A stretch of 64,000 nt of DNA from Diplodia intermedia (GCA_021495925.1 JAKEKT010000004.1:678942-742941), one strand, 5' to 3'; counted from the stretch's first letter, positions 44,770-58,100 are shown. The notes: generated by a model not told the origin, from the sequence alone. Numbers and translations are program-made.

Positions 44770-45816
44770 TCACTCAGCGTTGGCCTCTCCCTTTCCTCCG
44801 TCTTTCGAGCCCACCGTATCTTGTCCAGCCTTATCTCCCAGTTCACCCATCAAACCATCGAGGAACCTGTCCGCCTGTGCTTTCGATCGCCTTTCCTTGA
44901 GTGCCTTTCTCCGCTTCTCAACCTCCTTCTTCCTGTCATCTTTTTTCTTCTCCCTCTCCGCTCGCCTGATTTCAGTTTCTAGCCGTTCCTTCTCAAGTTC
45001 CTCCATCTGTTTCTTACGTTCCTCCTCATCTTGCGAGAAGTGGAAGAAGCCGGTTCCCTTATTCCTGATCTCTGCCCTACCGTCGAAATGTGTATCCTTG
45101 GGTGGAGTATCCTCTCTCTTCGCTGCAATCTCTGCCATCTTCTCCGCGATCGTCTCATCCGGGTTGAATGCCGCAGTCTGGATCGTATCGCCGTAAATAA
45201 TATTCGTCGGCATCGCCGGCCTCGCGGTGAAGCGGTCTGGCTCGTCGAGCATCGACTTCTTGCGCCGTTCTTCTCTCGCCACATCCGCCCTGGTGCCCTG
45301 CCGCGTCCTGCCGAATTCATCGACATACTCTACAAGCTCTTCGGGCTCGCTGCCCGCATCCTCATCCGACGATGTCTCCGATTCACCCTCGTCGTGCTTT
45401 TCGGCCCATTTGCGGTCAAAGTCCACGGCGTAGCGCTCGTCCGCATCCTCAACGTCGCCGCGCTTCATAGCTGCGTACAAGCGCGCCTTCTCCTCCATCT
45501 TCCGCTTCGACCGCTTGAACGTCGCATCATCGAGGGCTTCGCTAGAGGTGCTGTGACGCTGGGTGAAGTCGGTATCGTCGAGGTCCTTCAGCGCGCGTTT
45601 GCGCGAGTTTTTGTTGTGTACGGTGAATATGTCGTCTTTGTTCTTGGGACGCGCGCGGCCGGCGGAGCTGGGCTGCGATGACGAGGAACCAGCGGAGATG
45701 AGCGACGAGAGCTGCGAAGCGAAGGCAAGGTTGGTAGACGAGGTAGCCTGTTTGTCGGCGGCCTTCTTGGGGCGCGGGATGCCGTAGAGCGAGGCGTCTT
45801 TGTTGTTGGAGGACAT
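44770..45816 (-). CDS. CCDC174-like nuclear coiled-coil protein
   Basis: Single exon, 348 residues from the ATG at 45816; an earlier in-frame ATG at 45966 would add 50 residues of less typical sequence. Recognisable parts: N-terminal SLYGIPRPKK, an acidic middle, EYVDEFGRTRQGTRADV, then GTGFFHFSQDEEERKKQMEEL and a long Lys/Arg/Glu coiled coil. The DEFGRTR and FSQDEEERKKQM pair matches the CCDC174 (DUF4078) family, nuclear proteins linked to the exon-junction/spliceosome machinery in animals. Divergent from homoserine dehydrogenase, with 301 bp between the chosen starts (151 bp from the alternative start). Confidence 0.75.
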   Translation of the reverse strand: MSSNNKDASLYGIPRPKKAADKQATSSTNLAFASQLSSLISAGSSSSQPSSAGRARPKNKDDIFTVHNKNSRKRALKDLDDTDFTQRHSTSSEALDDATFKRSKRKMEEKARLYAAMKRGDVEDADERYAVDFDRKWAEKHDEGESETSSDEDAGSEPEELVEYVDEFGRTRQGTRADVAREERRKKSMLDEPDRFTARPAMPTNIIYGDTIQTAAFNPDETIAEKMAEIAAKREDTPPKDTHFDGRAEIRNKGTGFFHFSQDEEERKKQMEELEKERLETEIRRAEREKKKDDRKKEVEKRRKALKERRSKAQADRFLDGLMGELGDKAGQDTVGSKDGGKGEANAE

Positions 45817-46117
45817 GGCGGCGTGAAGAGCGGAGCGGTTGGTAGGTTGGATGCGTTGGTAGACGGATGATGCGCAGGGCTGAGGGTTGGCAGCGGAGCG
45901 GAAGGGAGCTCCGAAGATCGGGGAGATTAGCGCGGCGGGGCGGACGACAGCGGGGCTCGGGGTCAATTTCTAAGGCAGCTCCCCGCCGCCCGCTGTGTCA
46001 CCGCAACAACCGCTCTACTGACGCCATTAGCGCAGAGGCCCCTTACATCCTGCCGCAGCAGCCTCTCACGTCTCGTTGCTTTCAATTGCATCTTCGTAAA
46101 TACCCATTGCCGCCACC

Positions 46118-47369
46118 ATGTCTCCTCCCCGCCAGGTCTTCATCGCTGTCGTCGGTATGCGCGCCTCGGGCCCCACCATGGCCTTCAATCTCGTCGATCC
46201 GGGCTGACACGTTCTCTTCAGGCGTCGGCGGTGTTGGAAAGTGCTTCCTGAACCAGCTGCACGCCATTGCCTCGCGCTTTTCCCAGTCGTCAACCGCGCC
46301 TACCTACCTTTCCGTCATCCTCCTCTCCCGCAGCAGCAAGGTTCTCCACAGCCCCGAATACCGCTCCCTGAACCTGTCCACCTGGGAGAGTGACCTCGCC
46401 GCCTCCAACACTGCCGCGCTTCCCCCGGCCAAGCTCGCCGACTACCTGGGTGCCGCTCCCAGCAAGGTCGTTCTCGTCGACAACACCTCGAACCAGGACC
46501 TCGCGGACGCGTACCCTCTCTTCCTGAAGAAGGGCGTCAGCATCGTCACGCCCAACAAGAAGGCCTTTTCATCGACGCATGCGCTGTGGCAGGACATCTA
46601 CGCCGCGGCCGGCAACGGCACGGGCTCGGGTGGCTTCGTCTTCCACGAGAGCAGCGTGGGCGCCGGCCTGCCTGTCATTAGCACGCTCAAGGAGCTGGTC
46701 GAGACGGGTGACGAGGTGACGAAGATCGAGGGCGTCTTCTCCGGCACCATGTCCTTCCTCTTCAATAGCTTCCAGCCTGCCGGCGGCGCCGAGGGTGGCC
46801 AGTTCTCCGCCGAGGTGCGCAAAGCCAAGGAGCTCGGCTACACCGAGCCCGACCCGCGCGACGACCTCAACGGCCTCGACGTCGCCCGCAAGCTCACCAT
46901 CCTTGCCCGTCTGGCCGGCCTGCCTGTCGAGAGCCCCACCAGCTTCCCCGTCCAAAGCTTGATCCCCAAGGAACTCGAGAGCTGCTCTAGCGGCGACGAG
47001 TTCTTGGAGAAGCTCCCCGCTTTTGACGGTGAGATGGACAAATTGAAGGATGAGGCAACCAAGGAGGGCAAGGTCGTCAGGTTCGTTGGCAGCATCGACG
47101 TTGCCTCCAAGAGCGTCAAGGTCGGCCTTGAGAAGTGAGTATTCCCTGCTGCTCTACTCGCGTCACTGTAACAAAGGTGCTAACGAGAACGTAGGTTCGA
47201 TCTCTCGCACCCCATCGCCGCTCTGAAGGGCAGCGACAATATCATTAACTTCTACACCAAGCGCTACGGTGACAAGCCCCTGATCATCCAGGGTGCCGGC
47301 GCTGGCGGTGATGTCACTGCTATGGGTGTCTCTGGTGACCTGATCAAGGTTCTCCGTCTGCTGCACTAG
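46118..47369 (+). CDS. HOM6: Homoserine dehydrogenase
   Basis: Reduces aspartate semialdehyde to homoserine with NAD(P)H, feeding threonine, methionine and isoleucine synthesis. Exons 46118-46154, 46222-47134 and 47195-47369 with introns of 67 and 60 bp give 374 residues, the usual length of the short monofunctional fungal form. The Rossmann loop GVGGVGK spans the first splice. VTPNKKAFSS, ESSVGAGLPVI and IEGVFSGTMSF are present. The family signature runs as KELGYTEPDPRDDLNGLDVARK. The end, GAGAGGDVTAMGVSGDL, completes the nucleotide-binding domain. No aspartokinase or ACT domain is fused. ATG in a good context (gccaccatgt). Confidence 0.95.
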
Positions 47370-50300
47370 ATGCCATGAGAAAGTGATGGTATAAAAAGCG
47401 GTTTACTTGCTTCTTCTTCAGGAGCGTGGTCTATAGAGGAGAGGAACGAAAAATCAAGGACGAATGATTTTGAGAAGTCAATGGCATGTGTTAGTGATCG
47501 GCAGCAAGACTGTACTTCGGTGGCTAGTCGTTTACGCAACCATGGCGTGCCTCATGTTGGTGCCGCAGACTGGTCCTTTCTTAGAAACTGTGGGGATGCT
47601 GCTAAATACTCCACAGGTACACGTATCGCAAACGTTGGCTACGCCAGGACGGACGAGGTGTGCTTTGTGGAGCACACAATAGAGACGCAGATGATATTGA
47701 GGATGGCCGTACTAATCAACTGCAGAGCTAAGCAGCTCCACCACACTAAGAGAATGAGCTGGGATGCTTACTGGAATCGAGAGCGCTCCGACTTTGGAGC
47801 ACTCAGTCAAGGATCTGGTACTACTGATCGGGAGAGGTAATCGGTGAAAAGTTACGAAAAATTAAGCCATATGATGCTAACATGCAACGTTACTACATAG
47901 TACATATGCGTGAAGCGGGGATGGAGGAGCTGTCGCAAGGGTACCTGAAGCTAAGCCTTCCTAAAATGGAGAGAAATCTACCTACTGTGGACCTCAGCCA
48001 TCATCATCTACATTCACTTATAATACAGGCAGATATAGAGAGCGCACGCCCCCATTGTATGCTCTCGAACCTTTGAGGAGTGCTGTCTATATGCAAGCTT
48101 AACTCGATTTAGCGGTGATTCCACCCCGACCTTCCTTTCACAGCAACTGTTGTGGGGTGTCTGCGGAGATGGACGCGCTTTCGAACCCTAGCTCTGGAAC
48201 CGCTAGTAGGGACTATCACGCATCATCATGGGGTAGCATCACAGAGGCTCCATGGATTCCTGGAAGATGTGGGGATAAGCCTACTCTGTAAAGCATGATC
48301 AGACCTCCTTTTCCCTTGTCGTAGGCGCGTTCAAACCGAGGCCAGCTTCCCGCATAGCTTCCCTCGCATGCACTACTACCGCGGCTAGGGATCCAAGACA
48401 TGGACCGGCCAAGCTCAAGGCCATTGCGCCGCACCCTCAGTCTCGGCATCCGTCATGCACCCACATGTATGGGCAACGAAAAGTTTAATTTCCCTTCCAA
48501 CGAACGCGTCAACCGTGCGCCGTTCCTTCAGGGTCGCTCGCTCGGTTTTCTCGGAAGCCGATCAGGGAAATGACGTATGAGATCAGCGAGGACGAGAGGA
48601 AGATGTGTGAATTTTGAAACAATAAAAAAGAGTAGTAGTAGTGAAGGGTTTCCGTGCCCGTCGGCCCTTAGCTCCCGCGGACCATGCCGTCGCTCGCCGC
48701 TCACCGACCGCACTACCGCCGTGGGTTCGCCGCGGGGTCGCCGGAGTGCATGTTAGCGCAGCCCTATCCCTCACCGTCACCGCTGCCCTAGGAACCCCCC
48801 ACTCACGCATGTGTGGTGGATACCTGCGCCCGTAACTGCGGTCGTGGCTCGCAAGCCGTGTCCTTTTTTCTTGGGGGGCATCCAAAGCCCCGCCGGCGGA
48901 GTCCGTGGGCGGCTGTTTCCTGACATGTGTACGTATGTGTCTTGGCGCTGTGCACTGCCCCATTCGGCAATTTGTTTTCCTTCAACGATTTCTTTTTCCT
49001 TCGGGCCGCAGGGTCATAGCTCCTGTGGCTTTCGCGCATCCCATCCGTGTGCCCTCTTTCCGCAATGTAAGCGAAAGCAGTGGCGTTCAGACTCTCGTAC
49101 CGCTCGGGCGAAATTTTGAGGATTAAGTTCTTCAGGACAGTGATTGACGGGCATATGAAAATGGTGACTGGGATGTCGAGGCACGGGTACACGTAGATCT
49201 CCATGAGGAGTAGTAGGCGGATGCCCAATGATGTCCCCGCACCCTAAAGCGAAGGGTTTTTTGAGAGCGAGCGGGAAATGTATGTGCGTTGGGCATCCAA
49301 TCAAATTAGCACGAATTACTACACGGACTGTCACAATCTGGTGTCGCGTGGCAACAACACGCTCGCCGGGTGAGCCAAGTGTTGACAGTCTCATAACATC
49401 ATCACCGCTAGGACCTAGCAGACCCTTGCCCAAACCTGTGGTGATTTGCAAGAAGTATGGGTGCCAGATCTGGGCGACACACACGCGTATGCGCAGCTGC
49501 GCTTCGGAAAAGACCGTGATTGCTTTCCGTTATCTGGCGTCTCTCGTGGATACAAGGTCGCTGCGCCTCGTGCGTGGTCTGGTTCCGCCACGGAAGTGAG
49601 ATGTTTCCGGGGTTCCGCTACGCTCCGTCTCCCCCGGATTGTCGGAGACTCCCCCACTGTAGTGGATTTCGTATACGTAGCGTGTCGGGACGCACTCGGA
49701 CTTGTTCGGGTCAGTGACGGTTTGACGGGACCGAAGGCAGCTGTCAGTTGTCGTCTCAACAGCTGGTGTAAACTTTAGCACACCTGTCCTGACATCTGGT
49801 GACTATAGCTGGGTAGCCTTAGAGCGTGAGCACAACAACGAAGGAGAAGACCCTCCCAAAGAAAAAAGAAAAAAACAAAGGAGAAGGAAAAAACAGCAGC
49901 GGCATACCTGCCACTCACTACAGCTCGCATCCGCCGAGACGAGATGCCGGAGTCATGCGATGGTCTCGCGTCGTGTCTCGTATGCTCACCACATTCCCGT
50001 GGTTCCCCTTCCTCACGCGAGTCGGATGCCGGTTGCGCTAAGGGACGGTCACCCGCATCCCGCAACCCGCACCCCGCCTTCATTCGTCGCTAATTAAAAC
50101 ATCACACTAGCCGTAATGGAGCGGGGGGCTGGGTGATGGTGTGTGCCTGCCCACGGGGAGCAGATCTTGGTTACCTGCACGAACGTTGGACGAATCTCAC
50201 GCGACACTGTCGCCACCGTTTGGCACGCATGAGCCAAGCCCGCCAGGCAGATTGGTGGTGTGTCCGTAGCAATGGCCGACTGGAGCCCGCGGTCGGTGAT

Positions 50301-53300
50301 GGTGGGCCGTGGGCAGAAAGACAGCTACGCGCGGGCTTGCCGCGGGCAGCGCTCCATGACTGGGTTTAACGCGAGAGTGGACAGGTGTCAATCAGGCAAG
50401 CCATTTTGTGCTGCGAGGTTGTGAAGACTGTGAAGGGGCGAGTTGGAACGATCGCCGCGCGACAGGAGCCGAGACCGTGCCCCGACGGAGCGGATGGCTT
50501 ACTCGCGGCTATGTCGGACAGAATTATTGGATTGGCGCGGGTTATTTTGCGACCTCAGTTGGCTGGAATGCATGGGACTGGCCTCTGTGGGGACCGAACG
50601 TGCTGATACGCTGGAGGCCTCGCATTACCAAGAACGACGGAACACTGCCTGATCCCTCCCATCAGCTACCCGCCGATACGTGTGCGTAGTGCTCGAATCG
50701 CACGGCGCCCCTACCGACTCGATTCGAGAGGTGCGGGCGAACGAGCCGAGCCCGCAGCAAGCCAGCCGGCGATATACGCAAAAGATAGTCATCGACGGAG
50801 ATCATTCGCGTTCGAGGCTGTCATATGATCAAATTCGCGGTTGGTCTTTACTTGTTTGAGTATATAGCAGCGGGTAGTTCATGTAGTAGCTGCATGAACT
50901 CTTGGTCTTTACGTAGTATGTATGCTACGCATTGATGTGCGGGGTTTCGTGCAGCCGCATCCCTACTTACCTGGATACGGCCAGCTGTTTCGCAAAGTAG
51001 GGACTACGTGCTACGTCTGTCAGCCAGTCTTGGATGCATGACCGGTGACGAGACTTGGGGCCAAAGACAAGAAAATGGCATGGCGATAACGCGGCATTGG
51101 CGGCTTGGTCGCAGGTGGGTCAAGCCAACGGTGCTGCCTCCTGCTGTGCCTGCAATACGCTGCTGCCGATTGTGGGTCCGTCCTGCAGGCTGCTGCTGCT
51201 GCAGGTGTAGGTGCCTAGTCCAGACGGTTGACTGCGAAGGATGGGCGTTGGCAAGAGATGCGCTCGGCGATGACAGCGGGAGGAATCGCGGCTTGCGCGT
51301 TTTTAGTGGACGGGCGAGCTCTAGGGTGGAGGTGGGAGATCTCCGTGGAGCCGGCGCGGCATCTGCGGCTTCGCGGGCAGCTCGGCTGTGGCATTTCTTC
51401 AGTGGCTTGTCGCAATCTCAGCCAGAGGGGTAGATTGTGGGCTGGAGCCCGCCCATTACGGGAAGGTGGGGGAGGGGTTTTGGCGATGCGCCTGCAGCGA
51501 GACAATATTTCGCCGTTCAGTGACGTGGTGGGAGAAGGTTGACGCGGGGAATGACGTTGGAGGTCTGCCCGCTGCCGGTCGTCTTGTCTAATTAGGAATG
51601 GCTAGCGGCTAGAGAGCTGCTCCGCCGCGAGTAGGAGCGTTGCGCGAGGTGATAGCCACGCTGATCTGGAGGCTGGCGGGCAATATGTGTGAGGGGGAAG
51701 TGGACAAGAGATCGGCCATCGGGGCGCGCGTATCAGATAGAGGGGATGCGCCGCCGCCACGGCTTGCCCGTATCATTGCAGAAGGTGTCGTGGGGTTTTG
51801 CTGGAGTGATTTGCTGAAACCAGTGCCTGGTGATCTCCGACTGTTGCTCTCGTGAGATGCGCAGGTCTGCTGTGCTCTTTGTCAAGTGGCCAGGCTGGCA
51901 GCGGGCGCAGGTACACACTACGTGTCAAGCAGATGGATCATGCTTCCCCCGGTTTTCGCTTGAGACGGCCCATTGTCGGCCTGCGCGTCGCCATCCCGCA
52001 GAATTCTTGAAGTGGCCGGGCACAGTGGTCGAGCACGCGAGAAGTGGGCCGTAGAAGGAAGAGAAGCCCTACGACGGCGCTTCGCACGCTTCGTACCGTT
52101 GCTAGCGCCCTCACCGGAAAGCCGCTCTCCACAGCGGCCGCTAGCAGCCCTCTCTGCGGCGACGCAGGTGGGCTTTTCCTCGTTTCTTGCATGCCACATG
52201 CCTCCGCCCGATCCACACCACGATGATTCACACACCGGTTTTGCTCGGACACCCGTTCCACAGCCCCACGCCGGTCCAGAACTTTTTGCTTTTCTCTGCA
52301 CAAAATCCCAACGGCCATTGCCCGGCGGAATTCTGTGCCAACAGTCGCCAGGCCACCGGCGGAGCAGCGGACAGCAGGCCACCCGCGCGCCCACTCCCCT
52401 ATTCCCAGCCCCCGTGTGCCCGTGGAAACGCAATAGGGGCCGGCTGGGCGTGACTGGGATTGCGACGGGGGTAGCCGTGATTGTGGCTCACCGCGTGATA
52501 GGCTTGCTGAGGGTGGCATGCGGAGATCTGACGCCAAGGGGCAGGAGCTGAGGCTTGGCCCGGAGCGGGTAGGCTTGGCGGGTGCATGCGTGGGCCAGCT
52601 GTGGCGCTCACGCTCGGTGGCTTATTGGTGTTGACTGGCGACCCGCGGGCCGCCAACGATGTCGATGCAACTGTGCAGCCACGCGGCGGGCGCCAGCAAT
52701 CACATGGCGGCGGCGGCCGTGCCGTGAACCCTTGGCCGCCCTACGTTGTGCGACACGATGCGGCGCGCGCAGCCAACGACAAGGTGCTTACGAAAAAGGC
52801 GAAAAAGGTCCGCGGCACTGCAGGCTGCAGCTGTCGTGTCGCTGGCGTCGCTGCTGGCCATGACTTTGCGGAGCGACTCAGGTGAGGTGATCCGAGTTGA
52901 CCGATCGACTGATGGTTGCGATGAGGACCGGCCAGAACCTCGCTGTCGGGGCGCGCATCGTATCCCTATTCATAGACGTCAATAAAGAACGGTAGGGCGC
53001 ACAGAGGCAGACAGAAGCGGAGCGAGGGCGCTCCTGGCGTACCGCGCCCCCGTGTCCGCCAGCTTTTGACGAGAAGGGACCATTGACGACGCCGCGGGCA
53101 CCGACAACACACCCCCGGCACGCCAGCGAGTCGCTGCCTCTCCTCCCGCGCATCCCCGAGCGGCCGCACCTTGCTAGCTCCGCCCCGCTAGTCGCGGCGT
53201 GACGGTGGTGATGATGCCGATGATGATGCTGCGCACGACACCACTGGCAATCAAATAGTGCGTGCGGCCGAGGTGTGCAGCACGCTCGCACAGGGCTGAC

Positions 53301-54473
53301 GCTGGCGGCCGGTCGGGCAGCAGGCCTGGCCAGCTGGAGGCCAGCTCGCAGAGCGTTTCATTTGCCGCGAGACCTTGATTTCTCGCAGAGCTGCGCGCGC
53401 TGTTCCACAGTCGCCCTGTCTCCGGCCCATTCGGTGGAGCCCGCGCGCCAAAGAATTTTTTGCAGATGATCGAACAAGACAGCGGCCGCATGCGGCCTCG
53501 CAGGTCAAAGGAGCAGCTGCTGCCGTTTAGCCCTGAGCTGAGCAGTGATGCGCCGCTGGGGCGCCGGGATGCGGTGAGCTTTGGCAACGGCGCAGGCTGA
53601 TCCGCCATCAGAACGCGCGTAGAGTGGTTCGTCTGGCGGGCGTGGTGGCCGGCAGCGTGCTGATCGTCCACCGATTCATGCGGCCGCGGCGGAGCACAGA
53701 GCCCGGCGGCGGAGGTTGAGACAGGCTGCCGGGCTGCGCTCATCTCGCATGGGGCAGCTGTTTCATCTCGTTAAGGCTATCGCAAGCCCAACCAAGCGGA
53801 GCAGGCGGGCACGTTGTGGCATCCGGGCGGACGAGCAGGGGAGGAGGCGCAGCGGTCAAGGATCCGACGGGGTGGGCTGGGACATGGCTGAGGTGCACAA
53901 GCACAAGCGGGCGCCATCTGAGCTTGGGTTGACTGCCCTGGTCCGCCGCGCACGGCCCTGCACTCCAATCCGCCCGCTGCCTGCAGCATGGATAAATAAA
54001 GACGACCGCCGCCCACGAGCTGCTCCGCCTAGGAAACGGTCCCTATATCAGAGCCGGCTGTTTGCAAACCACCGCCGCCCTCCCCCCAGCCTCGCCACTC
54101 GCCTCGCCCAGAGCACCGGCCGCTTGCATTCCGCGCCTGCCCTGCCCACGTGCGAAGCATTCCGCAGCTGCTCGTCACCTCACGCCTGCACCACCGCGCA
54201 TCTCTGTGCTACGCGAGCCACGCACAACAAGCTTCCTGCTGATCGCCGCGTCGAAACACCGAAACACCTCCCGTCACGCCGCCGGCCCTTGACGTCAGCC
54301 TTGCCTCGGCCACTCACGCTTGCATTGCCTGATCGGCCTGGTCGGAGAGCTGCGCCTCCACCCCTAACTCGCACCATCCCGGACCGGTCCCTCGGAGCCA
54401 GCCATATATCATTCCCCGCCATCTCGCGCCTTCCCCTCGCCGCACCAACCACCACCTCGCCACCTCGCCCACA
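47370..54473. other. Long gene-poor region (7.1 kb)
   Basis: No supported protein or RNA gene on either strand. From about 50 to 54 kb the sequence is GC-rich, with many overlapping ORFs of skewed composition but no family motifs. Near 50.86-50.95 kb there is an 8-bp inverted repeat agttcatg/catgaact and a direct repeat ttggtcttta. TATA-like ccctatatca lies at 54041-54050, about 430 bp before the next gene. Part of the stretch may be a long promoter or noncoding transcript. Confidence 0.5.
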
Positions 54474-55145
54474 ATGTGCGTCGCCGAGCTGAACGTCTCC
54501 AACCTGCCCTGCCGGCACCGCTGGTACCACATGCTGCGGCCCTGCTCGCCCACAACCAACCTCAGCAACTGCCCCAACAAGCTGGGCATCGAGGGCTGGG
54601 AGACCAAGTGTGACTTCTGCCCCTACTGCGCCTCTTGGAACCTCTCCAACACCGACTTCCGTCTTGTTGGCAACGACCGCAGCCCGTCCGTTGGCGGCCT
54701 CTCGCGCTCGCCTTCGGCCAACTACGGCTCCTCCACCACCACCCTCACCTCTGCCCGCCGCGACAGTCGCCGCGCTTCTCTCGCTCGCACCGACAGCGCC
54801 TCCAGCATTCCCGCCCTGGGCTTGAGCGTTGTCGAGAAGACGGGTGAGAAGAACAGGGCCATCAACAGCCGTCTCGATGCCTACCTTGGCAAGCACCCAG
54901 AACGCAAGTACAGCAACTCCGATGGCGATACCACCGACGGGGAGGAGTCTCGCTCCATCCACGGTTCTCTCCACGGTTCCGTCCACGGAAGGAGCCCTTC
55001 GACCGACGGCAGTGACATCATGACCAAAGTCGACGCCCAGATCGCCAGCGGCAACCTCAACGCCGGCCCCCCAAAGAAGGACAAGAGTTTCTTCAAGAAG
55101 ATCGGCAAGGGCAGCAAGAGGTTCAGCAAGGGTATCTTCAAGTGA
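54474..55145 (+). CDS. Small Cys-rich N-terminus protein, function unknown
   Basis: Single exon, 223 residues. The first 52 residues carry a possible metal-binding set: Cys2, Cys13, His15, Cys24, Cys33, Cys46, Cys49 and Cys52, in the context LPCRHRWYHMLRPCSP, NCPNKLGIEGWE and CDFCPYCASW. I recall similar CxHRWY...RPC...NCP...GWE...CPxC starts in uncharacterised proteins of filamentous ascomycetes, but no named family. The middle is Ser-rich with a short repeat, SIHGSLHGSVHGRS, and SRRAS/RRDS sites typical of kinase substrates. The last 22 residues are a basic amphipathic tail, SFFKKIGKGSKRFSKGIFK. No signal peptide or membrane helix. It stands alone, 7.1 kb from the gene before it and 4.8 kb from the one after. 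Confidence 0.75.
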   Translation: MCVAELNVSNLPCRHRWYHMLRPCSPTTNLSNCPNKLGIEGWETKCDFCPYCASWNLSNTDFRLVGNDRSPSVGGLSRSPSANYGSSTTTLTSARRDSRRASLARTDSASSIPALGLSVVEKTGEKNRAINSRLDAYLGKHPERKYSNSDGDTTDGEESRSIHGSLHGSVHGRSPSTDGSDIMTKVDAQIASGNLNAGPPKKDKSFFKKIGKGSKRFSKGIFK

Positions 55146-58100
55146 AGCACTCACCCACCTTGATCACAAGATCAACTCGTCATCCTGCTGCCTAGCTACC
55201 CAGCCACGCTTCCTCAGCCTGAAAGTCACGGCGACGACTCGCTTCGTCTGTACTATACTTGGACCTCGGACAGCTCTTGCAAGCCGAGTGCGTCGGATCG
55301 TGGGCTCGACGTCTCTCCTCTCATCCTTCCATGGGCCGCTAAACACGCGGATCCTGGAAACGGCCTCGTGCCACACAACTACCAGCTTCGTCGTCCTTCA
55401 CTTTGAAACTCTGCTACCAACAGCACGTCGCAATGCACGTCTTGGCGCAGAGCAGAGAATGAAAGGGCCTTGCATTATTACTCGCTTTTTCCCTTTTCGC
55501 TGCTTTTTTTTCGGTTTGATTTTGGTAACGGGGGCATGGGTACGGCACAAAAATGGTCAAGGAACAAAAAGGTCGGGCCAAGTCGTTTGTTTGTTTTCCT
55601 TTCAGGCTTGGGCAATCAATTCGCCCTAAGGAGTGTTTCGGCGTGTGTTACGGGAATGGGACACCTGGCAGGGAAGCGGGAAACTGCACCAAGCAGTTAC
55701 GGGGTTATGGGTTCACGGCTGCTTCCTTTTCACAAGTAGCTTGTTTCGTTTTCATCCTTCGTTCTTACTACACCACTCATGATACCCAACAGACTGGTTC
55801 TGGCCTTTCCTTCGGAATCCACCAGCCAGCGAATGATACAGAATTCCACTTCTTACCACACTCCTTGCGCCTTGCAATCTCACCTCATCCAAGCCTGTTG
55901 ACACGTGTGCCTGGCATTCGCCGCCGAGCGAAATTGAAGCCCTTGTCTTTCGGGAATCCTCGGTCGCACAGGATAACCTTTTTCGACTTTGCTCCATGCC
56001 GCTCCCGAAGATCAGCGGTCGAGCTGGGCGAGTAAGAAGGAGCTCTCGAACCAACACACCATAGCGGCCCCCAAAAGCGCGCCGCTTCTTCTCAGACAAA
56101 TGCGACATGTTCCATGTGAATATCATGCACGCGGGTGCCGACTCCCACGTCGACAAGGATGGTGGAGAGAAAATGTCGCGGGAAGCGGATGGGTTATTTC
56201 GTGCCACATGCAAGCTGCAAAAGACGCATACGGCGCAGAAAACGAAAGGCTGGTACCACGGCACGCTAGGTTGTCACATCATTATCTGCTTTGGGCCCCT
56301 CGGCCCCGGTGTTGCGTGGTGTTGGGGCGTTGCATGTGTCGCCATTAAAAAACAAACAGTTGCTGTTGCTGCGACGTGACGGCCGTCTGCCTTCGCGTAA
56401 GACAAGAGGTACGGACATATCGCCGTATTTACGAGAAACTTCGGAGGTTGCATGGGTGCTGATCAAGCATTTATTTTGTGTTTTATTTTGGAGCTTGGTG
56501 GTGAGTGTATTGTGAGCCACACTGTGTGCTGTGCACTACACGCAAAGATGAGACAACGGTCGGGGCGCAGTCTGCGCCGGATTGGCGGAGGGCTCCGCAC
56601 AGGCACGAAAGGCGAAACGTGATGCGCATTCTCGCTCGTCTATCTGTTGTTGCGTTAGGCATCAGCCTTTTGTTGACCCCCGCCATCTTATCGGGTGTAT
56701 CATTCTGAAGCGCTGTTTGGGCATTCCGGTAGCACACGGCCTGCGAACTGTGAGACAGAGCGGCAACCCCAGTTTCGCGGCTACAAAGGTGGCAAAACCA
56801 CCACCAAACAGAACTGCACGTTTCCAATCGGGAGGGCGAAACGATGACGCCCGGGTCACGCTATGCACACACGACCGAGATGCCTCGACACATCCTTTCT
56901 TTTCTTTTAGCCTTTTCCGTGTGTCTTTCCTTGATGCGTAACCTCGCGAGCTTGGTTAGGGTACAGCATGTACGTCATATATGCCATGGTGCTGCAGGGA
57001 TCATCGACGCACAACGAGGACTGCTCGCCGTCCGCCCGCTTTTTTCGCAGATACTCGAGGTGCAAGCACTAGCTAGCGCCGGCCGATGATATTCATGCAT
57101 GGAGCTGCGTCCATACCCGCTTTCTTTCATGACGATCTTGGGGGGTTCAAAGCTTGAATGCCCGCGCGGAGGCGACAAGATGGAGCCGCCAACGCCAGGA
57201 CTGGCATAACGTGAGGCAATCAGTCAGTCGGACCGCGACAGCCCGTCAGTCAGCTGCCCTCGTCGCCATCTGTCATCGCATCAGTCAACATCGATGGCGT
57301 CGATGGCGGGGAACAACGACAGGGAAGGCAGGCGCGCGCACACAACTGCGACCCGGCGAACGGCCACCACTTTCCTACCGGCCCTTCCCCTTGCCACCGG
57401 GACAGCGCGGCTTGCTCTCCAGCTTGCTTGCGTCGCCAACCTTATCATGACTCCTGTCTTCCCGCACTAGCCACGCGCGGCAAGAGGGTGAGTCAAGCCG
57501 CCGGGCAGCCAACTCCCGCCAGCCAATCCTTCTGCCTTTTCCTTTTCTCCCTCCTGTGAGATTGCATCTGGAACACGCCGTGGACGGGACGATGGGACGA
57601 TCGATGCGCCGGCTCTTCCCCTTTCCCCGCCTCTTCGTAACGATCGTCTGTCTTTAGCGGCTGTTGTTGACCGAGGATCCGCCTAGGCGGGGAGGCTGAG
57701 AAGATCTAGATGGGCTTTGCTGGGTCACTGAGACTGTCAGCCGAGGTGCCCGGTTCCCCGGTTGCGACTGCTCTGACCCGTTTGCTACCCAATGCCCAGC
57801 AAACGCGGAATTCGTCGCGAGAGAGCCGAAACTCTATTTCTCCCATCGTTCCGGGTCCGCCGCACGCGAGCGGTGTGATAAGCCGCGTGGGACATGCTTT
57901 TCCGCCTTGCCGCGGATCGACCGTGTCCCAAAAAGCATGGCAGCCAAGCAACGACTGACAGGAGCTTGGTAAGAGGCTATCAAAATGCCAGCCGTACTCC
58001 TTCCTTTCATTCTATTCTACCGCCGGTAGCCGTTCGTGTTGGCACGACGCTAACATGGAAGTGGGATTGGCTTGCCCTGATGATCCATGGAACCGCGGCG

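Noticed and set aside
50876..50915. 8-bp inverted repeat agttcatg/catgaact as a regulatory site
   Set aside because: Too short to stand out in 64 kb and not near a supported gene.
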